From contig OZ237735.1 of assembly GCA_965178125.1 (NCBI GenBank), forward strand, positions 248,001 to 312,000: 64,000 nt of DNA, in the 5' to 3' direction. Both the position numbers and the translations under genes were made by a program. Of the stretch, positions 21,401 through 31,768 are shown piece by piece. The stretch is from Bilabrum cf. latius (taxonomy: Eukaryota > Bigyra: Bicosoecida > Bigyra > Bicosoecida). Position 1 is the first letter of the stretch. Each line of letters starts with the position of its first letter. The notes beneath the pieces were generated by a model, which saw nothing but the letters and a program-made list of their open reading frames with translations, was not told the origin of the DNA and ran no database searches.

Positions 21401-22998
21401 AGCAGCAGGGGGTACTACTCAGCTTCTGTCGGTTTCTCTTGGTCGGGCCCTCGCTGCTTGTGCCTGTGAGGATGGGGCTGGTGCTGGCGCTGGCGCTGGT
21501 GCTGGTGGACCTGCGCGGGGGCCTCGTCGATGCGCGGCGGCGTCTCGCCAGGCGATTTGATGCGACCTTGCGCGCCGCCCGGGAAGATTTCCAGCGTCTC
21601 AATGCCGTCGTCATCACCGTCATCGATTTCAGCTGCGTTGCCATCCTCGATGATACTGCCGCTGGTTGCGGTGTTCACTCCACTGCCGCTGGTTGCGGTG
21701 TTCACTCCACTGCCGCTGGTTGCGGTGTTCACTCCACTGCCGCTGGTTGCGGTGTTCACTCCACTGCCGCTGGTTGCGGTGTTCACTCCACTGCCGCTGG
21801 TTGCGGTGTTCACTCCACTGCCGCTGGTTGCGGTGTTCACTCCACTGCCGCTGGTTGCGGTGTTCACTCCACTGCCGCTGGTTGCGGTGTTCACTCCACT
21901 GCCGCTGGTTGCGGTGTTCACTCCACTGCCGCTGGTTGCGGTGTTCACTCCACTGCCGCTGGTTGCGGTGTTCACTCCACTGGGGCTAGGAGCCTGCACA
22001 GCACGCCCCTGGCCCTGCCCCTTGTCCTGCTGCTAGTCCTGCCTGCTGGCTTCCTACTGCTGCTGCTGCTGCTGCTGCTCTCCAAGGGGCTCGTGCAGCG
22101 CAATGACGTCTTCTACTTCTTCTACTAGTACAGCGGGGACCGGGTCAGGCTCCTCGCCGTGCCCCCCCTCCTCACCCTGCTCCTTGCCATTCGTCGCGAT
22201 GGCCTCGTCTGCCTGGCTGCGTGATCTTCCCGCTGCCTTCTCGTTGTCGGCGTCCTGTGGCTAGAGGGCTGGGCGTGTCCGCGGCGACTCGGGTGCGCCC
22301 GTCGCTACGAGGAGTCCTGCCTACTAGCTGCCTCGCTCGTAGGCGTCATCGCCGGGGGACGATCGGCGCGATGTGGTTGGACCGCCGTTCTACTGCTACG
22401 GGTGTACGTTTAAAATCTTGGCTTGGGCGTGGGCATGCGCCTGCCCACTCTTTTGCCCTTGCGAGCGCGCAGCTCGGTCCGCGTGCACGACGTGCGACGA
22501 CTGCCCGGGTTCGACGCGGTCCCTGTTCACGGCAGACTCAACTGCTTCAACAGCATCAACTGGGCCAGTACTATCCAAACTTTGCGATTCGTGGCCGCCG
22601 GATCTCTTGCTCTCCTCGTGGTTGTTGCTGGCGTCCAATTCAAGTTGCGAGCTTGCAAGCTTCTGCGTTTCGCCTCTGGAATTGGCATACTCGGGTCCAG
22701 CCACGAGCACCGCTTGTTTGACAGCCATTCTTTCCCTCTTGGATTGGCCGTATTGACCATGCATCGCAGCAGATTCGCGTGGTTGGCCAAGCGATGCGGT
22801 AGGCACCAGTTCTGGGACATCTTCAACTGGTTCCAAAGAGGGTTCGTCGGCACTAGGCTAAAGGTTACGGTTAAGAAGGGATATTGTTTCTTTTTTCGAG
22901 GGTTCTGCTGGCTCATTAGGTTTCATTCCAACGGAATGCCCGCAGGCCCATGTGGACAAGCAACAAAGGCCAACGAGAATGCTACAAGCCAGTCGCAT
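12460..22998 (-). CDS. Giant secreted/membrane protein, single exon, 19 in-frame TAG codons
   Basis: One frame runs from ATG 22998 to TGA 12460 with no TAA or TGA: 3,512 residues if TAG is sense. It opens with a classical signal peptide (MRLACSILVGLCCLSTWACG). It then has a Ser/Gln/Glu-rich region with a poly-Gln tract, twelve perfect copies of a nine-residue repeat (about 341-448), and a transmembrane helix (about 545-570; AFVTLSILMAVLFVLSCCC). At least four segments end in PG-x-Y/W-x-x-x-Y (about residues 1256, 1656, 1996, 2316), which looks like repeated Ig-like beta-sandwiches. Pro-Ala arrays, a Gly-Arg-Pro array and a helical C-terminus follow. TAGs at 12580, 12637, 15178, 16129, 16285, 16294, 18127, 18346, 19003, 20785, 21415, 22033, 22054, 22261, 22321, 22324, 22390, 22396 and 22858. 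I recognise no named family; surface adhesion or cell-covering protein is a guess. Confidence 0.8.
14290..15055. repeat. Low-complexity and duplicated blocks in the giant protein's C-terminal third
   Basis: On the coding (minus) strand: Ala-Pro dipeptide arrays at about 14440-14570 and 14805-14885, a Gly-Arg-Pro array at about 14290-14390, and two near-identical blocks of about 165 bases (about 14555-14720 and 14890-15055) encoding GPDMPDAGVVAGPGS and downstream sequence. The block duplication includes the start of each Ala-Pro array. Confidence 0.8.
21655..21978. repeat. 27-bp minisatellite, 12 perfect copies
   Basis: The unit starts ACTGCCGCTGGTTGCGG on the plus strand and ends CACTCC; all twelve copies look identical. 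It encodes GVNTATSGS twelve times in the secreted giant on the minus strand. The length is a multiple of three, so copy changes keep frame. Confidence 0.95.
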
Positions 22999-23600
22999 TC
23001 GCGCCAGCCACTCGCTTGGATCAATTCAAGACACCACTGCGATGTACAACTTAGAAAGCTGGAAGCTCAAGCACGGCTTCTACGCCTTCAAAAGCCGGGT
23101 GGCAAATGCTGGAGGCTGCGGTGCGAAATCTTGGCGGCTTGGCGCACGATTTGGCTTACCAGGAAGGTAGAAACTGGTCGGGTGGCACTAAGTTTGATGT
23201 GATCTTAGAGCACGCTTCGTCCTCAGGGTCTGGTTGTGAATCGAGCACTGCAAGCAGTCTGCTTATTGGTCGGGGGTGGCGTGCACTGCACGTCCGCGCA
23301 AAAAAATTTCAACCTAGGTCTAGATCTATCTCCCGCACCAGCTGCAACATCTTGCCGCGACTACGAGCGTTGAACTGATCTCGCTGGATTCATTGTTTGT
23401 GCCGCTGGTCTCGTTGGCAGCTGCCGTCTGCTTGCTTGGAAGCATCGAGATCGTGAGACCCACGCAAAAGCCTGCAGGGCCGCGCTGCACTTAACACAGA
23501 GTCAACAGAGCATACATTGAGTGCCAGACTTCACTTTAGCAAACCAATGGAGGACTGCCTAGGCGTCTGAATCGCGGAAAGTTCATCCGCAGCAACGGCG
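22999..23600. other. Intergenic, upstream of the secreted giant
   Basis: This stretch is less GC-rich than the flanking genes. It presumably contains the giant gene's promoter. I see no supported gene or RNA in it. Confidence 0.5.
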
Positions 23601-23831
23601 ATGGCGGTCTCTGTGGATCTTGTCGATGATTCCAGTGACGCTAGCAGCAGCGGCAGCATCAATAGCGAGTCGGACAGCACAAGCTCGCGGTGCAAGTCAA
23701 ATAAAGCGGTGACGGAGCTTGGTGGTGACCGAGAGGCCGTGGCAGTCGCGGGACAGCCAGTCCGCAGCAGCAGTGCCGCTGAGCACCCTGCCGCCAGTCA
23801 CTCTGTTGGTCCACCAAAGAGTCGGCGATAA
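23601..23831 (+). CDS. Possible small Ser-rich protein (76 residues)
   Basis: ATG 23601 to TAA 23829. The translation starts MAVSVDLVDDSSDASSSG and stays Ser/Asp/Glu-rich with a basic end. It reads more like protein than random sequence, but it has no recognised domain and no visible splice partner. If real it would be the only gene here ending in TAA. It could equally be a first exon or chance. Confidence 0.25.
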   Translation: MAVSVDLVDDSSDASSSGSINSESDSTSSRCKSNKAVTELGGDREAVAVAGQPVRSSSAAEHPAASHSVGPPKSRR

Positions 23832-23849
23832 GCATATCCAGCGCAGAGG

Positions 23850-23895
23850 CAAAACAATTAGTCCCTGGTTCGATTCCGGGTGTCGAATTGTTTTG
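23850..23895 (+). pseudogene. tRNA-Tyr 3' half inside an inverted repeat
   Basis: Bases 23855-23886 are identical to 24063-24094 of the intact tRNA-Tyr (end of anticodon stem, variable loop, T-arm, 3' acceptor strand). No 5' half lies upstream. The copy is bracketed by CAAAACAATT (23850-23859) and AATTGTTTTG (23886-23895), a perfect 10-bp inverted repeat. The transcript could fold into a long stem capped by the T-arm. Confidence 0.8.
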
Positions 23896-24023
23896 GCGGG
23901 CTGGGATTCCCTAGAAAAAAAAGTGTCACGAGCAAAGGGAATGAGCGAAGGGAATTCACGACTATGGGACCCATGTAATCTTTCACAGTATTTGTATATA
24001 CACAATCGTACCCTCCCATATAA

Positions 24024-24096
24024 CTCGACATAGCTCAGTTGGTAGAGCGGTTGACTGTAGTTCAATTAGTCCCTGGTTCGATTCCGGGTGTCGAGA
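24024..24096 (+). tRNA. tRNA-Tyr(GTA), intronless
   Basis: A complete cloverleaf: perfect 7-bp acceptor CTCGACA/TGTCGAG, D-arm TAGCTCAGTTGGTAGAGC, anticodon stem GTTGA/TCAAT (one G-T) with loop CTGTAGT and anticodon GTA at 24057-24059, T-arm CCTGG/CCGGG. No intron follows the anticodon. T5 at 24101-24105 is the likely terminator. This tRNA reads UAU/UAC, not UAG. Confidence 0.92.
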
Positions 24097-24491
24097 TTGC
24101 TTTTTGCTCCTGCTAATTTTCTTTTTTTCAAGCAAGCGTCGCGCCGCCTCCCGCCAGCTTCCACGCACCGCGGTGGTGAGAAAGAGCGTCGGCCTCGCTC
24201 ACACTGCTCTGGAGCAGGGATCACTCATGTGCTCGGGCCTTGTGTGGTTCTTTCTGGAGCGTGAGCGTGGAGCTTGGGCACAAGGCCGGGCCTTCTGGGT
24301 CGGCCTCTGGGTGCGGGGGACTGCCTTGTTCTCGGCTGGCTGGCAGGCTTGAGGGACACAGGGGGTGCTGGCGGGTTGGGATAGAATTACAATCGATAGA
24401 ATAACAATCGATAGAATAACAATCGATAGAATAACAATCGACGAATCGTGTACATTTCAACGCCACTGTGAGTACAACCAGGTGTACCGGG
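24097..24491. other. Intergenic with a 15-bp tandem repeat
   Basis: Four copies of ATAGAATAACAATCG (first with one change) lie at 24381-24440, an AT-rich island in GC-rich DNA, just past the 3' end of the hydrolase gene. T-runs after the tRNA are at 24101-24105 and near 24121. I see nothing else. Confidence 0.8.
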
Positions 24492-27400
24492 TCACAGCAC
24501 CCACCCGAGCGTCTGGAGCGCGGCATCCACTCTCCGTTGCTCCCTGTTGGGCCACGGTCCGTTGTGACCCGCCGAAACACCCACCGCGAGACCCTCGGGC
24601 CGCAGCGCCCTGTGCGAGTCCTGCAGGGCCTGGATTGCGCCATGCACCGTGCCGTGCACTCTTGCCTCGGGACCAGGATCCTCCCCCCCTCCGTCCTCGG
24701 GGCCATCCTCGTCGTCCCCGCTCGAAACCGACCCGCCGTCGCTGTCCGTGCCGTCCGAGTCCTGGTCCCACGAGTCCAGCCCGTCAGCCCCCCCGTCCTC
24801 CTCCATCGACTCGTCCGCTCCATTGCCGATCACCCCCTCACCCCCGCCCCCATTCCACCCCAACAACCCCTTCGCACGCTTCGCCACCCAGCGCACCGAC
24901 CCCACCCGAGCGCTCAGGGGCAGCACCTGCCCGTGCTTCGTCCTGCTCCCCCCCTCGCGCCCCCCCTCCCCACCAGGCACAGCCCCTCCCCCGTACGCCC
25001 GCGCGCTGCCCCACAGCCCCGCCACCAGCCGCAGGCACCGCATTGCTTCCACCTGCTCCGGCTCTCCCGTGCCCCCGTGGGTGGGCACTCCCCCTGTACC
25101 CCCTGTACCCCGCCCCGGGTGAGAGCCGCGCCCGCCCTCCATGCGGCCCGGCTCGGCCCGGGGCCTCCGGCTCGCCGCTGCCAGCTCGGCTACGGTCATC
25201 GCACTGCGGTGCAGCGCACGCAGGCGCCTCTCCGGGGCGCAGCGCACGTGCTCCGCCACGGCGGCCAGACCCGGACCCGGACCCACTCCCGGACCTGCCC
25301 CAATCCTGGCCCTCATCCCGCGGGCGCCTGTTCCCTGGCCCTCTCCCTCCGTGGGGTTGCCGCCAGCGCCATCGCGCGCAGCAACCCCTCTTGCGTGCGC
25401 CGCCACTGCTGCCTCCCCCAGGGCTTCCTCTCGCGCGAGAGCCCAGGCGCTGACTGCCTCGCCGTCGGGACCCACCCACGGCCATCCGTGCACGAGGCCG
25501 GACGCCAGCCATGCCCGCACCGTCTCTGGGCCCTACCGCACGGCCTCACCCAGCTGCATCCCCAGCCCGTTGTCCACTGCCAGGAGGGCGGCGAGGGCTG
25601 CAGCCGCCCCGTCGCCGTCGCACCGCCGCAGCAGCGAGCCAGCGTACAGCCGCTGCGCCTCCCTGCCCCTGGCGGCACGGCACACGGACGGCCGAGCTCC
25701 GGCAGAGGTGGGGGCCTCGCCGGCTGCGGCACGGGTCGACGACCCGAACTCCGACTATTGTGGCTCCGAATCCGATCGTGGCTCCGCGAAGTTACCACGA
25801 GAGCCCGGTCGCGACCCGGCGGTCACAACTCTATCATCATCTTCGCTGCTCGCGTGAGCTAGCACCCAGCTGTTGTCCGATTGCTCGGCTGCCTCGGCCA
25901 CACCGAGCAGCCCCTCCACCAGCGCGCCCTCGTCCATCGCAGACTCGTTCTCGTTCTCGTTCCTGCTCTCCGGATGGCTCGCACTTCCCGCCGGGTATGG
26001 CTCCAGCTCCTGCATCATGCGGTGGTAGAGCCCGGCGGCACGCAGCGCGGCGCCTGCCTGCCTCTGGCCCTGCGAGTGCTGCCCGTCGGCTGCGGCTGCC
26101 GCCCCTGCTGCCACCGCCGCCGCCTCTGCGGGCCGGCTGGGCTTCCCAGTGCCCTTCACGTCGTCGGCCCGCGCCAGCCCCAGCCCCACCAGCACGTCCG
26201 CCACCTGCCTGCCGGCCAGACCCGCCTGCTTCAGCGCGGACTGGATCACGGCGTCCTCGGTGTCCTTCGCCACTGACCTCGACGGCAGCGCGTGGTGCAG
26301 CAGAGGAGGAAACGGGGCCCGGAGGCGGTCCCCCCAGCGGCTCTTGGGGTCGAAGGGGTCCGCCCGCTCCGCATCCTTCTCCCGCTGGGTGCTCTTGCGG
26401 AATGGCTGCAGCCCGCCCAGGCCGAGGAGGCCCGCGGACTGGCAGGGGAGCGCGTGGTGCCTGTTCCCTGGGGGCCAGGTGCCCCCGAGGGCGTTGTCGT
26501 TGTCTCTGCCTCCAGCCCCCGAGGAGCTGGGCTCCCTCTCGCACTCTCTCAGGTGCACGGCAGCGACCTCGTCCCTGCTGTAGCCCAGTGCGCGAAGAAG
26601 GGCGTCCATCTCGGCGTCGTGCGCGGGGGAGGAGGAGGAGGACGAGGACGAGGACGGAGGGGTGGAGTGGGAGGAGAGACCAGCCGTGTCAGAGTCCGGC
26701 TCCAGCAGCTCCTCGCTGCCGCCCTTACCCCTCGGCAGCCAGTCCTAGTCGTCGTTGTCCTCGCCTGCCTCCAACTCCTCCTGCTGCTGCTGCTGCTGCT
26801 GCTGCGCCTCACCGCTGGTGTCGCTGTCGGCATCCCGCCGTCGCAGCCGGCGGGCGCTGGCGCGGGAGGTCCCGGTCCCGGTGCCTGAGCGGGCGGCAGC
26901 AGCAGGATCAGACACCTCGGCAGCCACCGCCTCCCCCCGTGGCGCTGTTCCCCAGCGCTCTGTTCCCCAGCGCACCCTCTCCTCTGCCCTCCGCTCCGAG
27001 ATCCACCGCGGGTCGTGGCGCCGGCGGAACAGCCCAACGCGGGGCAGCCGCAAGTCGCTCACGGGGCCGCACATGGCCAGCACGTGCAGGGGCAGGAACC
27101 GGTGAGCGCGCGACAGGCACAGGCGGCGGACGGCGTCGTGCAGCCGCTGCGCCGCGGTAGCCAGGCCCCAGGGCCCTCCTGGCACTAGGACGGGCGCCGA
27201 GGGCAGCTTGTTCCCCGGACCCAGCAGGCGCGGGAGGGGTGCCCCACCGGGGAACAGCAGCTCCGCCGTCTCATGGCGCAGCAGGTCAGCTGCCGGCGAG
27301 CCCTGCCCCTGGCCCCGCGCGGCCGCTGCCGCTGCCGCTGCACTGCCCCGATCCGCGTCCTGCTCCCGCCCCGCTCTCAGGCCTCCGTCCATCAGAGGCA

Positions 27401-30130
27401 TCCCCTGCGCGGCGAGGGCGGCCTGTCTCCAGCCAGCCAGCGAGCCGGGCACGGTGGTGGGAGTCGCGGCGGCGCCCACGGCTCGGCCTAGGCCAGGGCC
27501 CGGTCCCGCCCACTCCGGCTGCGCAGAGGAGGAAAGCAGCGCCGCGTGCCGGGCACCCGACTGCCGCAGACGCCTGGAGGCCTCCTCTGCGGCCGCGCGC
27601 CTCTTCCTCCTCCTCCTCCGTCTTGTTGTCTCGCCCCTCGCCCCGTCCAGGGCGGCGGCAGGGGGCGGGGCAGAACCAGGAGGGGCAGCAAGGCTCCCGC
27701 CCGCCTCTCGCGCTGACCCGCCCTGCGCGTGGCACTGCGTTCCCGGCATGGGCACGCCGTCGCCCGCGATCCACGCCCGCGCCGCTTGATCGGCGACCCC
27801 CGCCGCGAGCGAAGCCGGAAATTGGATGACTTCGTCCCCCGCAGGCGCTGCCACCATGATGCGGGGGCACGCGGTCGAGGGCACGGAGACGGCGGGCACG
27901 TTGGAGCGGGTCCATCCCGAGACGACCTGCATGGCCCACTGCGCCCACGCGCCCATCATGTACCTCGCGGACAGCGGCAGCGTGGAGAAGTTCCTGTCCC
28001 CGATCATGAGCCCCACCATCCCCCGGGCGGCCAGCCCCGCTGCCACCAGCCCGCCTATGGACGTGCCGTGGCTGAGGACCCTCCTGGCCCCCTCCTCCTC
28101 GATCAGGTACCGCGCGATGGCAGCACCGTCCGATTCCACCGTGTCCGGGGAGGGGTACCCCGAGGACCTGCCGTATCCCCTGTAGTTGAACACCGCCACG
28201 TTGAAGCCGCGCTCCCTGAGGTCACGGATGGTCGTGTCGTGCGCGTGCATGAGCTCCATCATGCCCCCGTTCGGGTTGGACACGATCACCGTGGGCCTGC
28301 CCGCCAGGTCCAGCTCGGGAAGCCTCGTGGGGCGGCGGCCGCGCGCCGCCTCTTCGGAGCTCGCCGCCCCAGGGGACCTAGCTTCCACGTCTTGGATGGT
28401 CCCAAGGGGATCGGCCACCTCCCCCATGGTGGGGACATCCCCCCACCAGGGCTCCTCGTCCTCGTTGGCGAGCCGCTGCATCAGCGCGGCGCCCTTGGCT
28501 CCCTGGCTGCCATCCGCCTCCCGCTCGTCCACCGTGCCCCGCGGCACTGGCCCCAGCTGCGGCCAGCCGCCGAGCGCAGGCCGGTCCTTGCCCCCGAGCA
28601 CGGGGCTCTGGTTGCTGCTAGTCCCGCTCTCAAGCCTGCGCCGCGCTGCTCTCTTGGAGCGAGAGGAGGAGCCTCCGCCCCCCTCCGCCTCCAGCAGCGG
28701 CGAGGCGCTCTCCCGGCGGAACCGCTCTTCTGCGGCGGTGCCCGAGCCGTCCCGCAAGGACGGGTCGGCCCGCCCGGCGCGGCCGCCGGCGCCCCCGCCC
28801 GCCGCGCCCGTGCCTCGCCCCCCCTGCCTCAAGGACCCCGCTCCGTTGCGGCCACCACCTGATATCGATTCGCTCCCGTGCACTGTAGGCAGCCACAGGC
28901 CCCTCGAGGCGGCCGCCTGGGAGCCCCTGGCACGGACCATGGAGCTGGCATCGGGGCGGGGCGCCTGCGGTGCCGCTGGGATGAGGAGGCAGTCGATGAC
29001 GGCCCCGTCCGGCCTGCGGATGTGCAGCTCCTTGGCACCCGTGCCCAGCCGCATCTCCCTCCGGTGATAGTCCCACCCGCCCACACCGCTGGGGGCCCAC
29101 TGCTCCAGCCACACCCTGTGCATCATCGAGATCGTGTCCAGCACCTTGCCGCTCACCACCACGATCGACCCAAACACCCCAGCATCCTCTTCACTGCCAC
29201 CTTGCCCCTGACCCGGGGCCTGGGCCTGGGCCTGGGCCTGCGGGGCCTGCGCGCCGTCGCCCACCGCACCGGATACCGCCCCGCCGCTCGCCGACTCCTG
29301 CGCCTCGGTTGGCGAAAGCCGCACCTGCACGCCGCTGGGAGCCACCGCTGCCGCGGCCAAGCCTGCACTGTTCTCCGCAGAGTGACCCGGTGACCCGCTC
29401 GAGGCGGCGGCACCCGGTCGGACGACGTCTCGGACGGCCTGCATGGGGGGTGCGGGCCCGGGGAGCGACAGCGAGGGGCAGGGTGCCATGGGGACCGCCC
29501 TGTGGTCCTTGCCGTGCGCATCGTGGAGAGCCCCGTACGTCACGAGCTCCGTGCCCGCCATGGGCTCCACCGTGTAGTCGTCCGGCAGCGCCCTGCCGCA
29601 GCACAGAGGCCAGCCACCGCAGCAGAAGCCCCACCAGCTGGGGCACTCGCCCGCGCAGGGGACGGTGCGCCAGGCGGTGCTGCCCCTCGCCCTCGCCGCG
29701 GAGTCTGCGCCGGTGTGACGAGTGCAGCACGCGCAGCCCGCCGCCCTGCAGCACCGCGCAAAGTCCAGGCAGGGGAGCGCGCCGAGCACGCAGCCCACTG
29801 CCCCTCGGCGCGCGCACGAGCGCCCGCACGACCGGCAACACCCGGCTGACCCCCCCGCCATGCCACTGCCGCTCGCGGTTGGGTCAGCCCGCGCGCCCGT
29901 GCCTTCCTCCTCCTCGTCCTCCTCCAGCCAGTCCCCGTCCCCCTCCGGCTGCCACGCGAGCCACTGAGACGCCGCGACCACGCGCAGAGCCGCCCTCCTC
30001 ACCCGCCTCAAGACCTCTCTGGCGCTTCCCCGCAGCAGCGCCCGCACCTCTGCTCGAACCAGGGCCTCGTCCTCGGGGTATTCGCCCGCGTCCGTGGGGA
30101 CCAGACCGGCCGGCATCCAGGCGGGCGCAT

Positions 30131-30165
<35 letters not shown>

Positions 30166-31463
30166 TGCTGGTGCTGGTGCTACTGCTCGCAGTGCGGGGG
30201 CGGCGGCGTCTGCTCGTCCCCTTGCCTCGCCTGTCTCCTCGCGCGCCCCGCGCTCCCGTCCGGTCGCGGCACCGAGGCCACAAAGGCCCTGAGCAGCAGC
30301 CTGGGGGGCAAGGGACTGGAAAGAGAGCTGCAGGACGGGACTGGTGGCACCAGCGCCGCACCACCATCGGAGGTCGCACTACTGGCACCGCCTTCGCCGC
30401 TGCCGCTGGTCTCCCTGGCCGCCTGCAGGGAGGGGAGGCCTCCCGGCACCTCCTCGATTGCTTCTCCTTCTCTCTCGGGGGTCCGCAGCGGCAGGTGCTC
30501 CTGCTCCACGGGCGGCATGGCGATGGAGGTGCTCGTGGTGAGCACGCCGCTGTAGTGGTGCAGCCGGCGCACCGCAGTGGCCGCGGCGCGCAGCACCCGC
30601 AGCGCGTGCAGCAGCCTGCGTCCCTGCTGGGAGAGTGCGTGCTCAGCCCGGAGACTGGCGAGCGTGTCGCGGGCGGTGGAGATCTGGGTGCATGCCAGGT
30701 CCAGACACTTCGCCAGGCCCCACGCCTCCAGCTCCGCGGCGGGCGAGGGCAGCTTGCCCTGCATGAGGGCCTCGTCGGAGGTCGGGCGGGCCGGGCCCGG
30801 CGCGAAAGGCCCCAGGATCCCGAGCTCTCTGTCCATCGAGTTGGAGGCCGGGGGCGCATTAGGCTAAAGCGTCTTGTCGCCGTTTTCATCCTGGGCGGCG
30901 CCCGGGCTCGCATCGTCGAAGGAAGAGTCCCTCCGGGGGTCTCTCGTCCAGGCGCCGCGCTGCGGGCCCGCGAGCCCTCGCTCCGAGCCCTCCGCCGCCT
31001 CTCGCCACGCAAGCTCGGCATTCTTCGAACCCTGCGCAAATGCAACGCGAAGGGAATCCAGCAAGGCGTCCTGGCGGCGGCTGAACCGATCCTTCTCGCG
31101 TTCTGCGAGGAGGAGGGCCTTCGCCTAGCACGCGACCAGGCTGGCGGCCTTGATGAGCTGCATGCGCCGCTGGAACGCTACTTCTTTCTCCATGCTTTTG
31201 GAGACCAGCGTCACAGACATGGGAAACGCGGCCAGTCGCAGAATGAATCTTGCGAGCAGCAGGACGCCGATCACGAATGCCGCAAGGAAGCCCCAGCCGG
31301 TCAGCACAACGATGCCGAGCTCGACGAGCCCGGCAAGCAAGAAATACACGATGATAGCGCACGCGTACACAGCCAAAGCAATCCAGGGGTGCACTAGGAG
31401 CAGGGTACAGACTGGGCTAGTGGCCCTTGAGCTCCAAGAACGGTAGGGAAGCTGCTGGCTCAT
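24492..31463 (-). CDS. Giant membrane alpha/beta hydrolase, single exon, six in-frame TAG codons
   Basis: One frame runs from ATG 31463 to TGA 24492, 2,323 residues if TAG is sense. Residues about 15-90 hold two or three transmembrane helices (ALAVYACAIIVYFLLAGLV and the next). Residues about 530-635 are Cys-rich (RSCGRSCARRG; GCACC). The hydrolase fold starts near residue 795 (LHIRRPDGAVIDCLLIP) and, after a 250-residue low-complexity insert, continues with SNPNGGMMELMHAH and FNYRGYGRSSG. The nucleophile elbow is HGTSIGG (Ser near residue 1135). The last 900 residues are mostly Gly/Ala/Ser/Glu-rich. TAGs at 25533, 25755, 26745, 30180, 30864 and 31125. ABHD-type lipid or acyl-protein hydrolase is inferred; substrate unknown. 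The frame is open upstream of ATG 31463, but the following Met-Ser start and divergent neighbour favour it. Confidence 0.8.
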
Positions 31464-31768
31464 GCACCACCCGATTCCGCCGCACGAAGCGGAGCAACAG
31501 CTACCAATGGAACTCATGCAGGTATTAAGACAACTCATGCCCCGTGTGGTGCGCAAGATACAACAGGAGGGACGAGCCAAAGGAGTATTTGTGTGCGACC
31601 TTGGCCATTCGATTCGAGTGTCGAAGGTTCGCTGTGCGACCTCTCGAGCGGAACCTACCGCGCAATTGCGTTGCTGCCGAACGGACCCACCAACTACCGG
31701 CCGATCTACGCCTTCAAGAGGCTCCAGGCATGTCATCGAGGGCTACAGGGTTGTGCACTAATGTAAAA
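31464..31768. promoter_or_regulatory. Shared divergent upstream region (hydrolase / PG-repeat gene)
   Basis: 305 bases separate the two divergent ATGs, so both promoters must lie here or overlap the genes. No TATA box is obvious. The element GTGCGACCT occurs near 31590 (as GTGTGCGACCT) and 31633; its significance is unknown. Confidence 0.35.

Noticed and set aside
21439-22128. Plus-strand Cys-containing repeat protein over the minisatellite
   Set aside because: A 27-bp repeat with no stops is open in several frames; only the minus frame joins a longer gene.
23861-23900. A complete second tRNA-Tyr gene or a suppressor tRNA reading UAG
   Set aside because: There is no 5' half, D-arm or anticodon arm upstream, so it cannot be the UAG-decoding tRNA.
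24381-24440. CRISPR-like array
   Set aside because: Four contiguous 15-bp repeats with no spacers, in a eukaryotic context.
31464-31736. N-terminal extension of the hydrolase gene to an upstream start
   Set aside because: The frame is open, but the added sequence is not protein-like and would overlap most of the divergent promoter region.
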